Shown: positions 33,502 to 42,580 of the stretch, in pieces
Position numbering within the stretch: the stretch's first letter is position 1
Layout: each line of letters opens with the position of its first letter
NCBI GenBank assembly: GCA_050943735.1
Contig: JBMNPT010000006.1
Span: 69,691 to 133,690, forward strand
Length of the DNA: 64,000 bases
Reading direction: 5' to 3'
Origin: JBMNPT01 sp050943735
Lineage (GTDB): Bacteria > Bacillota > Clostridia > Oscillospirales > RGIG577
Notes under the pieces: generated by a model
Seen by the model: only the letters and a program-made list of their open reading frames with translations
Told to the model about the DNA's origin: nothing
Database searches by the model: none
Made by a program: the position numbers and the translations under genes

Positions 33502-33519
33502 CATTTGCATCATTTCAAC

Positions 33520-34314
33520 TCACATACCCCGACACTTATCCGCACAGGCTTTCATGGCTTCCAGTACACTGCTGCGGAACCCCTTTTGCTCCAACACCCG
33601 TACTGCTTCGATGGTGGTACCGGCCGGCGAGCAAACCATATCCTTGAGTTCTCCGGGATGACGCCCGGTTTCCAGTACCATTTTGGCGCTGCCCAGCACT
33701 GCCTGTGCGGCAAACTGGTACGCCATGGCTCGGGGCATCCCCTCCCGCACTGCGCCATCCGCCAGCGCCTCAATGAACAGATACACGTAAGCCGGCGAGC
33801 TGCCACTCACCGCCACCACTGCGTCCATCATGGATTCCCCAATCACCGCGCACCGGCCACAACCTTCCAGCAGGCGGCACACCCCCTCCAGTTCCTCTGG
33901 CGTCACTCGGTCATTGGCACACACCGCGGTCATCCCCTCACTCACCATGGCAGGGGTATTGGGCATGGTGCGCACCAGTTTTACTGGACGGCCAAAAGCC
34001 TGCTCCAGCCGGTCCAACGTCCAGCCGGGTGCCATAGTCACCACTACGGCATCCTCCCGCACCACCGGGGCGATTTGGGCAATCACTGCCTCATACATCT
34101 GAGGCTTCACCGCCAAAAACAGCACCTGAGCCCATTGGGCCACCTGGCAGTTGTCCCGGGTTCCATCCAAGCCAAACTCCTCCCGCATCATATCCAGCGC
34201 CGGCTGGGTGCGGTTGGAAACCAGCACATCTCCTGCCACAGCCCGTCCAGAGGAGAGGATTCCTCCCAAAATGGCCTTGCCCATATTTCCAGCACCGATC
34301 ATTCCCAATTTCAT
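33520..34314 (-). CDS. proC: pyrroline-5-carboxylate reductase
   Basis: ProC (264 aa) reduces pyrroline-5-carboxylate to L-proline with NAD(P)H. The Rossmann motif is LGMIGAGNMGKAILGG (3-18). The catalytic C-terminal signature is AVSGSSPAYVYLFIEALADG. The C-terminal part has VCSPAGTTIEAVRVLE, normal for ProC. AAAGGTGGAG precedes the ATG at 34314; the frame is open 15 codons further up. It is 62 bases behind hemW, with a hairpin lacking a T-run in the gap. Confidence 0.96.
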   Translation of the reverse strand: MKLGMIGAGNMGKAILGGILSSGRAVAGDVLVSNRTQPALDMMREEFGLDGTRDNCQVAQWAQVLFLAVKPQMYEAVIAQIAPVVREDAVVVTMAPGWTLDRLEQAFGRPVKLVRTMPNTPAMVSEGMTAVCANDRVTPEELEGVCRLLEGCGRCAVIGESMMDAVVAVSGSSPAYVYLFIEALADGAVREGMPRAMAYQFAAQAVLGSAKMVLETGRHPGELKDMVCSPAGTTIEAVRVLEQKGFRSSVLEAMKACADKCRGM

Positions 34315-34376
34315 ATGCTCTCCACCTTTCCGCAAAATGCCGACAGCCCGCCTTACCAAGCCGGGCTGTTTCTCTC

Positions 34377-35522
34377 TTAAAATTCCAAAAATTCCGCAAT
34401 GATGTAGTTGGAGATGTTGAACCCCTCCAGAGTCAGCGCAAAACAGCTGCCCCGCTGCACCATATGCCCGGTGGCAATGTACTTATCGATGGTGGGTCGG
34501 AAGGCAGTGGAAAACCGATATCCAAACCGCTCCAGAAACACCTCATCATCAATGCCCTCGTTGAGCCGCAGCCGCATCATGATGTACTCATTGACCGCAT
34601 CCTCATAAGGAATCTCCACCAGATCCTTGATGCATTTGCCGCCGTTCAGCACCTGATTGAGGTAGACTTCAATCTCAGGCATAAAGTTGAATCGTTTGCC
34701 GCCGAAATAAGAATGGGCATTGCATCCCAGACCGATGTATTCCTCACAGTTCCAGTACTTGAGGTTATGCCGGGACTGGTACCCCGGCCGGGCAAAATTG
34801 GAAATCTCATATTGCCCGTAACCGGCTTCTTCCAGCTTGTGCACACACAGCTCATATAGCTGCCGGTCCTCTTCGTCATTGGGCACGCGCAATTCGCCGT
34901 CCTTGTACATCCGGTAAAAGGGCGTCCCCTGCTCAATTTTCAGGCTGTAGGCCGACACATGCTCCGGCGCCAGCCGAATCACTGTGTCCAGGGTGTTGGT
35001 CAGCCGCTCCGGGGTCTGATCGGGCAGACTGAACATCACATCCACACTGATGTTGGAAAAACCCAGTGCCCGGGCGTCGCTGTATGCCCGCATAAAATCA
35101 TGAAAATCATGCAGCCGGCCCAGCTTTTGCAGTTCTTCGTCAATCACCGACTGCAACCCAAAGCTGAGACGGTTCACGCCGCCCTCTTTCAAGACCTGCA
35201 GCACCCCTTTCATGCTGCTGTTGGGATTGCACTCACAGGTGATCTCCGCGTCAGGCATGATGTGAAACCCGGTGTGGATGCCCTCCAGCAACACTTTGAG
35301 CAGCTCCTTGCGCACACAGGTGGGAGTTCCCCCTCCGATGTACACGCTGTCCACCTGGTAGTCCGCCGCGTAAGGGGCATATTCCACCATCTGTTTGAGC
35401 AATGCTTCCACATACTGCCCCTGCAGCGCCTCTTTGTCTGCATAGGATACAAAATCACAGTAATAGCATTTGCTCTCACAGAAGGGCAGATGGATGTACA
35501 GCCCCAGTTTTTTGCTTGCCAT
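34377..35522 (-). CDS. hemW: radical SAM heme chaperone HemW
   Basis: HemW (381 aa), formerly called HemN-like, is a radical-SAM protein thought to bind and deliver heme. The cluster motif CxxxCxxC is in FCESKCYYCDF (about 15-25), followed by SVYIGGGTPT and the HemN C-terminal domain (NEYIMMRLRLNEGI). It lacks the N-terminal extension of true coproporphyrinogen dehydrogenases. ATG at 35522 is favoured over one six bases upstream because of GAGGGA spacing. It follows lepA, the conserved order in Firmicutes. Confidence 0.93.
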   Translation of the reverse strand: MASKKLGLYIHLPFCESKCYYCDFVSYADKEALQGQYVEALLKQMVEYAPYAADYQVDSVYIGGGTPTCVRKELLKVLLEGIHTGFHIMPDAEITCECNPNSSMKGVLQVLKEGGVNRLSFGLQSVIDEELQKLGRLHDFHDFMRAYSDARALGFSNISVDVMFSLPDQTPERLTNTLDTVIRLAPEHVSAYSLKIEQGTPFYRMYKDGELRVPNDEEDRQLYELCVHKLEEAGYGQYEISNFARPGYQSRHNLKYWNCEEYIGLGCNAHSYFGGKRFNFMPEIEVYLNQVLNGGKCIKDLVEIPYEDAVNEYIMMRLRLNEGIDDEVFLERFGYRFSTAFRPTIDKYIATGHMVQRGSCFALTLEGFNISNYIIAEFLEF

Positions 35523-35540
35523 ATCCATTCCCTCTTTCTG

Positions 35541-37346
35541 TCAGGTATCCAGCTTGAGCACCGACATAAACGCCTCCTGGGGCACATCCACCGTACCCAG
35601 ACTGCGCATCCGTTTTTTGCCTTCCTTCTGTTTTTCCAGCAGCTTTTTCTTTCGGGTGATGTCACCGCCGTAGCACTTGGCCAGCACATCCTTACGCAGT
35701 GCCTTTACTGTTTCCCGGGCGATGATCTTGCCTCCGATGGCCGCCTGAATGGGAATTTCAAACAACTGACGGGGAATGTTTTCCTTGAGTTTTTCCGCGA
35801 TCCGCCGTCCTCTGGGATAGGCTTTGTCCGCGTGGACGATAAAGGACAGCGCGTCCACGATCTCCCCGTTGAGCAGGATGTCCAGCTTGACCAGATTGCT
35901 CTGCTGGTATCCCAGGAACTCATAGTCAAAGGAAGCATACCCCTTGGTACGGGATTTCAGCGCGTCGTAAAAGTCGTAGATGATCTCGTTGAGAGGCAGG
36001 TCATAGTGGAGATTCACCCGAGTGGCATCCAAATAGGTCATATTTTTGAAGACGCCCCGCCGATCCTGACACAGCTCCATGATATTGCCCACATAATCGG
36101 AGGGCACAATGATATCGGCCTTGACCATGGGCTCTTCTGCCATGGTGATCTCGCCGGGGTTGGGGAAATTGGTGGGGTTGTCGATCATACGCACTTCGCC
36201 CCCCGCCATGGTGATGCGGTAAATTACACTGGGAGCGGTGGTGATGATCTCCAGATTGAACTCCCGTTCAATGCGCTCCTGAATGATTTCCATGTGCAGC
36301 AATCCCAAAAAGCCGCACCGGAAGCCAAAGCCCAGCGCAATGGAATTCTCCGGTTCAAAGCTCAGGGAAGCGTCATTGAGCCGCAGCTTTTCCAGCGCGT
36401 CCCGCAAATCGCCATACTTGGCTCCATCCACAGGGTAGATGCCCGAAAACACCATGGGATTGACTTTTTTGTACCCGGCCAGAGGCTCGGGAGCGCCGTT
36501 TTCCACTGTGGTGACGGTATCACCCACCCGAGTGTCCTTGACCTCTTTGATGCTGGCGCAGATATAGCCCACCTCACCGGCCCGGATCTGCTGTGCCGGT
36601 TCAAAGCTGGTGGCGCGCAGATACCCGGTTTCCACCACATTGAAGGTGGCTCCGGTGGCCATCATTCGGATGGTATCTCCTTTGCGCAGCGTACCCTGCA
36701 CCACCCTCACATACACAATGACCCCCTTGTAAGAATCGTAGTAAGAGTCAAAGATCAACGCCTGCAAGGGGGCGTTCTCATCTCCGCCGGGAGCGGGGAT
36801 GTATTCCACAATCTTCTCCAGCACCTCTTCCACATTGAGTCCCATTTTAGCGGAAATCAGCGGAGCATAGCTGGCATCAATGCCGATGACGTCCTCAATT
36901 TCTTCCTTCACCCTTTCAGGGTCAGCTGCGGGCAGATCAATTTTGTTGATCACGGGCAGAATTTCCAGATCGTGATCCAGGGCCAGATAGGTATTGGCCA
37001 GTGTCTGAGCCTCGATGCCCTGGGCAGCGTCTACCACCAGGATGGCGCCCTCACAGGCCGCCAGACTCCGAGATACCTCGTAGTTGAAGTCCACATGTCC
37101 GGGCGTGTCGATAATATTCAGCTCATAGGCCTGGCCATCCTTGGCTGTATAATCCAGCTTCACCGCCCGGGCTTTGATGGTGATGCCCCGTTCCCGTTCC
37201 AGCTCCATATTGTCCAGCAGCTGGGACTCCATATCCCGTTTGGCCACCGACTCGGTGAGCTCCAACAACCGGTCTGCCAGGGTGGATTTTCCATGGTCTA
37301 TGTGGGCGATAATCGATAAATTGCGAATGGAATCTCGATAACTCAT
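35541..37346 (-). CDS. lepA: elongation factor 4 (LepA)
   Basis: LepA/EF4 (601 aa), a translational GTPase acting in initiation and ribosome rescue. G1 is AHIDHGKST, G3 DTPGHVDF, G4 NKIDLP, and the LepA-specific C-terminal domain ends with KYGGDITRKKKLLEKQKEG-like residues, here KCYGGDITRKKKLLEKQ. GGAGG lies before the ATG at 37346. Transcribed with hemW and proC. In many relatives hrcA-grpE-dnaK follow hemW, but not here. Confidence 0.98.
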   Translation of the reverse strand: MSYRDSIRNLSIIAHIDHGKSTLADRLLELTESVAKRDMESQLLDNMELERERGITIKARAVKLDYTAKDGQAYELNIIDTPGHVDFNYEVSRSLAACEGAILVVDAAQGIEAQTLANTYLALDHDLEILPVINKIDLPAADPERVKEEIEDVIGIDASYAPLISAKMGLNVEEVLEKIVEYIPAPGGDENAPLQALIFDSYYDSYKGVIVYVRVVQGTLRKGDTIRMMATGATFNVVETGYLRATSFEPAQQIRAGEVGYICASIKEVKDTRVGDTVTTVENGAPEPLAGYKKVNPMVFSGIYPVDGAKYGDLRDALEKLRLNDASLSFEPENSIALGFGFRCGFLGLLHMEIIQERIEREFNLEIITTAPSVIYRITMAGGEVRMIDNPTNFPNPGEITMAEEPMVKADIIVPSDYVGNIMELCQDRRGVFKNMTYLDATRVNLHYDLPLNEIIYDFYDALKSRTKGYASFDYEFLGYQQSNLVKLDILLNGEIVDALSFIVHADKAYPRGRRIAEKLKENIPRQLFEIPIQAAIGGKIIARETVKALRKDVLAKCYGGDITRKKKLLEKQKEGKKRMRSLGTVDVPQEAFMSVLKLDT

Positions 37347-37406
37347 TGCATTCCTCCATACAGTTTCATACAAACATTATACCAAACAGGCAGGTATTCA
37401 CACAAC

Positions 37407-37441
37407 AAAAAAATGCAGGAAGCCTCGCTCCTGCATTTTTC
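37407..37441 (-). terminator. secG terminator
   Basis: Minus strand AATGCAGGA, 8-base loop region, TCCTGCATT followed by T-rich sequence; 14 bases past the secG stop. Confidence 0.88.
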
Positions 37442-37454
37442 ATACCGATGATTC

Positions 37455-37700
37455 TCAGAATACGAACACCAGCGCAATGGTCAGTACCACAAACAGTACC
37501 GCCGCCAGTTTGGTCAGCATTTTGAGCTTGGCTTCCAGCGTATTGCCCCGGTTGCGGTCAAAGAAGGTCTCATTGGTGGCGCCGCCGCCCACACTGCCCG
37601 AAAGTCCCGGGTTTTTGCCTTCCTGCAGCATGATCACCACAATCAAAAACAGACACACCAGAATGTGGATCACACCGAAAACGATTTGCATGGTTGTCAT
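37455..37700 (-). CDS. secG: preprotein translocase subunit SecG
   Basis: SecG (81 aa) is the small accessory subunit of SecYEG. Two transmembrane helices (VFGVIHILVCLFLIVVIMLQ, about 6-25, and LAAVLFVVLTIALVFVF) flank the typical cytosolic loop QEGKNPGLSGSVGGG...ETFFDRNRGNTLEAKL. GGAGG lies about 10 bases before the ATG at 37700; a second ATG three codons later is also possible. Monocistronic. Confidence 0.94.
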   Translation of the reverse strand: MTTMQIVFGVIHILVCLFLIVVIMLQEGKNPGLSGSVGGGATNETFFDRNRGNTLEAKLKMLTKLAAVLFVVLTIALVFVF

Positions 37701-37792
37701 AATTGCTTTTCCTCCATCTATTTTACACAATGCTATTCCATAAATACACAATTTACATTATAGCAAATTCTCCCCGGGGATGCAAGTCCTTT

Positions 37793-38680
37793 TTACGCTT
37801 CTTTAGAGGCTTCCACTGTCTGCCGGGCGGCCAGCGTCTCGGCCCTTCCGTACAGCAGCACCCCGCCAATCACCGCCACTGAGCCGATTGCCAGCATGGG
37901 CGTCATGGCCTCATGGAAAAGCACCACTCCCATGCCTGCGGCCACCACCGCTTCGCCCAGCCGGGCGGCCGACACAAACGATGGCTGAAAATATTTCAGC
38001 GCCCAGTTGAAAATGCTGTGACCGAAGAAATTGCACAGCACGCACATAGCAAGCCCCAGCGCCAGTTCCTTCCAGCCATAGCCCCACATGGCGGTACCGG
38101 TGATCAGATGCATCACCACCAGCGTGAGAAAGCAGAACAGATACACCCAAAAGGTGTAAATTCCGGCGCTCATCCGGGCCCGCTCCCGGGAGCCAATGAG
38201 GGTATAGCCGCAGAGCAGCACCGCACCCAACAGGGCCAGCGCATCTCCATACAACGCTCCCTGTCCGCCCTGGTCTCCCATGGCGATGCACACGCTGCCG
38301 GCAAAGGTCAAGCCAATGCTCACCACCGCCAGAGGGGACAGCTTCCCCTTGAGCAGCAGACAAAAGCCCAATGCAGTAAAAATCACCTCAGTGCTCACCA
38401 GTACGTTGGAGGCCGCCACACTGGTCCAGCTCAGTGATTCAAACCACACCGTAAAGTGCAACGCCAGAAACACCCCGCTGAGCGCACACCAGGCGATGTC
38501 TTTGGGTGCGGTGGAAACCAGCTCCGCCCGCTGACGGGTGGTCACCACCGGCAGCATCAGCAGCACCGTCCACATCAGCCGGTAGAGTGCCAGCACCATG
38601 GAAGGGGCCTGGGAATACCGCACAATCACCGACGAAAAAGACACCCCTATGATGCCGCACAACAAAATCAGTTTTTTCAT
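37793..38680 (-). CDS. EamA/DMT-family transporter
   Basis: A 295-residue drug/metabolite transporter with ten hydrophobic helices and two EamA repeats. Family features are the start LCGIIGVSFSSVIVRYSQAP and TSVAASNVLVSTEVIFTALG in the third and fourth helices. The second repeat has FVSAARLGEAVVAAGMGVVLF. The cargo is not deducible; many are amino-acid or metabolite exporters. GGGGGAGAG precedes the ATG at 38680. It stands behind the gpmI terminator. Confidence 0.88.
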   Translation of the reverse strand: MKKLILLCGIIGVSFSSVIVRYSQAPSMVLALYRLMWTVLLMLPVVTTRQRAELVSTAPKDIAWCALSGVFLALHFTVWFESLSWTSVAASNVLVSTEVIFTALGFCLLLKGKLSPLAVVSIGLTFAGSVCIAMGDQGGQGALYGDALALLGAVLLCGYTLIGSRERARMSAGIYTFWVYLFCFLTLVVMHLITGTAMWGYGWKELALGLAMCVLCNFFGHSIFNWALKYFQPSFVSAARLGEAVVAAGMGVVLFHEAMTPMLAIGSVAVIGGVLLYGRAETLAARQTVEASKEA

Positions 38681-38696
38681 CTCTCTCCCCCGCGCA

Positions 38697-38728
38697 AAAG
38701 ACCGGAGGGGAAACTCCCCTCCGGTTTG
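38697..38728 (-). terminator. pgk-tpiA-gpmI operon terminator
   Basis: Minus strand ACCGGAGGGGA, GTTT region, CCCCTCCGGTCTTTT, beginning about 10 bases past the gpmI stop. Confidence 0.9.
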
Positions 38729-38737
38729 CATCTGTTA

Positions 38738-40258
38738 TTACTTCACAATCAAGCTTTCGCCGTCCATCTCCTCCGGCTTGGCAAGACCCATCAGATCCAG
38801 CATGGTGGGCGCCAGATCCGCCAGCTTGCCCGGTTTGAGCTTTACATCGCCCGCGCCCATCACAATGAGGGGCACCGGATTGGTGGTATGGGCGGTGAAG
38901 GGAGTCACTCCATCGTCATCAATCATCTTGTCGCTGTTGCCATGGTCCGCAGTGAGCAGCAATACTCCCTGCACCTTCTTCAGCTCGGTTACGATTTCAC
39001 CCACGCAGGTGTCCACCGCTTCCACTGCCTTGACTGCCGCTTCAAAGACACCGGTGTGGCCCACCATGTCGCAGTTGGCAAAGTTGAGGATGATCACATC
39101 ATACTTGCCGCTGCGGATACGCTCGATCACCGCATCCTTTACTTCATAAGCACTCATCTCGGGCTGCAGGTCATAGGTGGCCACCTTGGGAGAATTGATC
39201 AGGCACCGGTCCTCTCCCTCATACTGGGCTTCCACACCACCGTTGAAGAAGAAGGTGACATGGGCATACTTTTCGGTTTCAGCAATGCGCAGCTGGGTCA
39301 TACCCTGCTTGCTCACATATTCCCCAAAGGTATTGGTCAGACTCTGGGGCTTAAAGGCCACATGCACATTGGGCATGGTGGCATCGTACTGGGTCATGCA
39401 CACATAGTACAGGGGGAAGAAACCCTTTTCCCGAGGGAAGGCGTCAAACTGCTCATCCACCATGGTCCGGGTGATCTCCCGGGCCCGGTCCGGCCGGAAG
39501 TTGAAGCAAATCACCGAATCATTGGGCTCAATGTGGCCCTCCTTGCTGCACACCGTAGGCACCACAAACTCGTCGGTCACACCTTCCTCATAGGACTTGG
39601 CCACCGCCTGGGCAGCATCCTGGCAGAAGGGTCCCTTGCCATTGACCATGGCATCATAGGCCTTGACCACACGTTCCCAACGATTGTCCCGGTCCATGGC
39701 ATAGTACCGGCCCATCACACTGGCGATCTCACCCACGCCGATCTTGGCCAGCTGCTTCTGCAGCTGTTCCACATACTCCTTACCGGAGGAAGGCGGCACA
39801 TCCCGGCCATCCAGCAGGCAGTGCACATACACCCGGGTCAGACCAAATTTTTTGGCCATCTCCAGCAGGGCGTACAGATGACTGTTGTGGCTGTGCACAC
39901 CGCCGTCGGACAGCAGGCCGAACAGATGCAATGCAGTGCCCTTGGTTTTGCAGTTTTCCATGGCTCCCACCAGCGCCTCATTCTGCTCCAGGGAACCGTC
40001 CTGAGCCGCCTTGGTGATACGGGTCAGCTCCTGATACACCACCCGGCCGGCGCCAATGTTGGTATGCCCCACTTCACTGTTGCCCATCTGGCCATCGGGA
40101 AGACCTACCGCCATCCCGCTGGCATTCAGGTAGGTGTTGGGGCAGGTTGCAAACAATTCGTCCAAATGAGGGGTGTTGGCGGCCGCAATGGCATTTCCCT
40201 TGACATCGGGATTTTTGCCGAAGCCATCCAAAATCATCAACATGACAGGTTTCTTCAT
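38738..40258 (-). CDS. gpmI: 2,3-bisphosphoglycerate-independent phosphoglycerate mutase
   Basis: iPGM (506 aa) interconverts 3- and 2-phosphoglycerate using two manganese ions and a phosphoserine. The N-terminus LMILDGFGKNPDVKGNAIAA has the metal Asp, and the catalytic serine lies in GLPDGQMGNSEVGHTNIGAG (within about 52-72). The C-terminal metal block has LLTADHGNSDKM, with AHTTNPVPLIV after it. It is the last gene of the pgk-tpiA-gpmI operon, though a strong hairpin also lies between tpiA and gpmI. Confidence 0.98.
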   Translation of the reverse strand: MKKPVMLMILDGFGKNPDVKGNAIAAANTPHLDELFATCPNTYLNASGMAVGLPDGQMGNSEVGHTNIGAGRVVYQELTRITKAAQDGSLEQNEALVGAMENCKTKGTALHLFGLLSDGGVHSHNSHLYALLEMAKKFGLTRVYVHCLLDGRDVPPSSGKEYVEQLQKQLAKIGVGEIASVMGRYYAMDRDNRWERVVKAYDAMVNGKGPFCQDAAQAVAKSYEEGVTDEFVVPTVCSKEGHIEPNDSVICFNFRPDRAREITRTMVDEQFDAFPREKGFFPLYYVCMTQYDATMPNVHVAFKPQSLTNTFGEYVSKQGMTQLRIAETEKYAHVTFFFNGGVEAQYEGEDRCLINSPKVATYDLQPEMSAYEVKDAVIERIRSGKYDVIILNFANCDMVGHTGVFEAAVKAVEAVDTCVGEIVTELKKVQGVLLLTADHGNSDKMIDDDGVTPFTAHTTNPVPLIVMGAGDVKLKPGKLADLAPTMLDLMGLAKPEEMDGESLIVK

Positions 40259-40310
40259 GGGTGTTTGTCCTCCTTCTCAAGTTCTCTCTACATTCTATAC
40301 AGGATTGCAA

Positions 40311-40346
40311 TGAAAAAGGCTGGGCGGGATTCCGCCCGCCCAGCCC
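40311..40346 (-). terminator. hairpin/terminator between tpiA and gpmI
   Basis: Minus strand GGCTGGGCGGG, six-base loop, CCCGCCCAGCC, then CTTTTTC. It is an 11-bp GC stem with a short T-run, which could give partial termination before gpmI. Confidence 0.85.
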
Positions 40347-40358
40347 GTTGGATGCTGT

Positions 40359-41123
40359 TTACTTGGCTGCGTCCACAATTACAGCAAAATCATCCGCCTT
40401 CAGAGAAGCGCCGCCGATCAGACCACCATCCACATGGTACTTGGAAAGCAGCTCTGCCGCATTCTTGGCGTTCATGCTGCCGCCGTACTGTACCACAGTG
40501 GCCTTGGCCACTGCTTCGCCAAACAGGTCGCACACCGCTTCCCGCACCCAGCCGTTCACTTCATCGGCCTGATCCGCAGTGGCGGTCTTGCCGGTGCCAA
40601 TGGCCCAAATGGGTTCGTAGGCGATGATCACATTGGCCATATCCTCGCTCTTGACGCCCAACAGCGCAATCTTGGTCTGCATTTTCACCAGTTCCTTGGT
40701 GATGCCCTGTTCCCGCTGCTCCAGCGATTCGCCCACGCAGATGATGGGCTTGAGGCCCTGCTCCAGTGCCACCAGCACCTTCTTGTTCACCGTTACGTCG
40801 GTCTCGGCAAAGTACTGCCGTCTTTCGCTGTGGCCGATGATCACATATTCCACGCCCAGTTCCTTGAGCATATCGGCTGCGATTTCACCGGTATAAGCGC
40901 CCTTGGGCTCCCAGTGCATATTTTCTGCGCCGATCTTGATGCAGCTGCCCTTGGCGGCTTCCACTGCAGCGGGAATGTCCACGTAAGGTACACACAGCAG
41001 CACCTCGCAGACGGGATTGGTAATCTTGCTCTTCATCTCACCGATGAGCGCAGCCGCCTGGCTGGGGGTCATGTTCATCTTCCAGTTGCCGGCAATGACA
41101 ACTTTTCTGTTAGCCTTATCCAT
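40359..41123 (-). CDS. tpiA: triosephosphate isomerase
   Basis: TpiA (254 aa) interconverts dihydroxyacetone phosphate and glyceraldehyde-3-phosphate. Visible active-site parts are AGNWKMN (Lys), IIGHSERR (His), the catalytic Glu in AYEPIWAIGTGKTA, and phosphate loops VQYGGSM and GLIGGASL. Full length and all residues present. It is 39 bases downstream of pgk. Confidence 0.98.
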   Translation of the reverse strand: MDKANRKVVIAGNWKMNMTPSQAAALIGEMKSKITNPVCEVLLCVPYVDIPAAVEAAKGSCIKIGAENMHWEPKGAYTGEIAADMLKELGVEYVIIGHSERRQYFAETDVTVNKKVLVALEQGLKPIICVGESLEQREQGITKELVKMQTKIALLGVKSEDMANVIIAYEPIWAIGTGKTATADQADEVNGWVREAVCDLFGEAVAKATVVQYGGSMNAKNAAELLSKYHVDGGLIGGASLKADDFAVIVDAAK

Positions 41124-41162
41124 TTTGTATCCCTCTCTTTTATGTCATTGGGTATTTGCTTT

Positions 41163-42356
41163 TCACTTATCCTGCAGGCAGGCAATACCGGGCAGTTCCA
41201 GACCTTCCAGGAATTCCAGAGAAGCACCGCCGCCAGTAGAAATATGGGTCATCTTGTCGGCGTAGCCCAGGATCTCCACAGCCGCCGCACTGTCGCCGCC
41301 GCCGATGATGGTGGTGCCGTCGCACTCTGCCACAGCAGCTGCCACCGCCTTGGTACCTACCGCAAAATTCTCAAACTCAAACACGCCCATAGGACCATTC
41401 CAGATTACCGTCTTGGCGTTCTTGATCTCAGAAGCAAACAGTTCAATGGTCTTGGGACCAATGTCCAGACCCATCATTCCGTCGGGGATATCCCGGCCAT
41501 CACACACGGTGCGGGGCTCCGCTGCGTCAAACTTGGCGGCCACTGCTGCATCCACCGGAATGAGCATCTTAATGCCCTTGGCCTCGGCCTTGGCAATCAG
41601 CTCCTTAGCCAGACCCAGCTTTTCCTCTTCGCACAGAGAGGTGCCGATGGAATGTCCCATGGCTTTGAGGAAAGTATAGGCCATGCCGCCGCCGATGATG
41701 ATGGTATCCACCTTTTCGATGAGGTTATTGATCACGCCGATCTTATCCGATACCTTGGCGCCGCCCAGAATGGCCACAAAGGGACGCACCGGGCTGGTCA
41801 AAGCGCCGCCCATCACATCCAGCTCCTTCTGGATGAGGAAACCGCACACGCTGGGCAGGTAGTGGGACACGCCCTCGGTAGAGGCGTGAGCCCGGTGAGC
41901 GGTGCCAAAGGCGTCGTTCACAAAAATTTCAGCCAGAGAAGCCAGTTCCTTGGCGAAGGCGGGATCGTTCTTTTCCTCTTCCTTGTGGAACCGCACATTT
42001 TCCAGCAGCACCACATCGCCATTGTTCATGCCGGCCACCAGCGCCTTGGCGCTGTCGCCGATCACGTCGGAAGCCATCTTGACCTCCTTACCCAGCTTTT
42101 CGCTGAGACGAGCCGCTACCGGGGCCAGAGAATACTTCATATTGAACTCGCCCTTGGGACGACCCATATGAGAGCAGAGAATCACCTTGGCACCCTGCTC
42201 CACCAGATACTGAATGGTGGGCAGAGCGCCCACAATCCGGTTTTCATCGGTGATGTTTTTGTTTTCATCCAGCGGCACATTGAAATCGCACCGCACCAGC
42301 ACCTTCTTGCCGGCTACGTCAATGTCTTTTACAGACTTTTTGTTCATCATACCCAT
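41163..42356 (-). CDS. pgk: phosphoglycerate kinase
   Basis: Pgk (397 aa) makes ATP from 1,3-bisphosphoglycerate. The N-terminal substrate block is VLVRCDFNVPLDENKNI, LCSHMGRPKGEF follows, and the C-terminal nucleotide region has WNGPMGVFE and TIIGGGDSAAAVE. It is the first gene of the lower-glycolysis operon; gapA and eno are not in the window. GGAGAA precedes the ATG. A promoter TTGAAA-N17-TAAAAT is plausible about 70 bases upstream on the minus strand. Confidence 0.98.
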   Translation of the reverse strand: MGMMNKKSVKDIDVAGKKVLVRCDFNVPLDENKNITDENRIVGALPTIQYLVEQGAKVILCSHMGRPKGEFNMKYSLAPVAARLSEKLGKEVKMASDVIGDSAKALVAGMNNGDVVLLENVRFHKEEEKNDPAFAKELASLAEIFVNDAFGTAHRAHASTEGVSHYLPSVCGFLIQKELDVMGGALTSPVRPFVAILGGAKVSDKIGVINNLIEKVDTIIIGGGMAYTFLKAMGHSIGTSLCEEEKLGLAKELIAKAEAKGIKMLIPVDAAVAAKFDAAEPRTVCDGRDIPDGMMGLDIGPKTIELFASEIKNAKTVIWNGPMGVFEFENFAVGTKAVAAAVAECDGTTIIGGGDSAAAVEILGYADKMTHISTGGGASLEFLEGLELPGIACLQDK

Positions 42357-42534
42357 CGCTGTAATTCTCCTTTATCAAACAGTGATCCTTCTTTTTACCT
42401 TTATTGTACCTTTTTCATTTTAGTATAATACACGTGCTTTTTCAAGGGATTTTCTCCCTTTTCTCACCTTTACACAAACTTTGTCAGAGGATTAACAAAA
42501 ATTTTTGTCACCTGCGGAATTCATTTTTCCAATC

Positions 42535-42567
42535 AAAAAGGACGTGGGAGTCCCGCGTCCTTTTTGT
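42535..42567 (-). terminator. htrA terminator
   Basis: Minus strand AAAAAGGACGCGGGA then TCCCACGTCCTTTTTG with one G-T pair in the stem; 14 bases past the htrA stop. The remaining 42357-42534 stretch holds the pgk upstream region. Confidence 0.9.
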
Positions 42568-42580
42568 GTAATAAAACAGC

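Noticed and set aside
34341..34371. Hairpin CAGCCCG...CGGGCTG between hemW and proC as a terminator
   Set aside because: The stem is good but no T-tract follows on the minus strand, so termination is unlikely.
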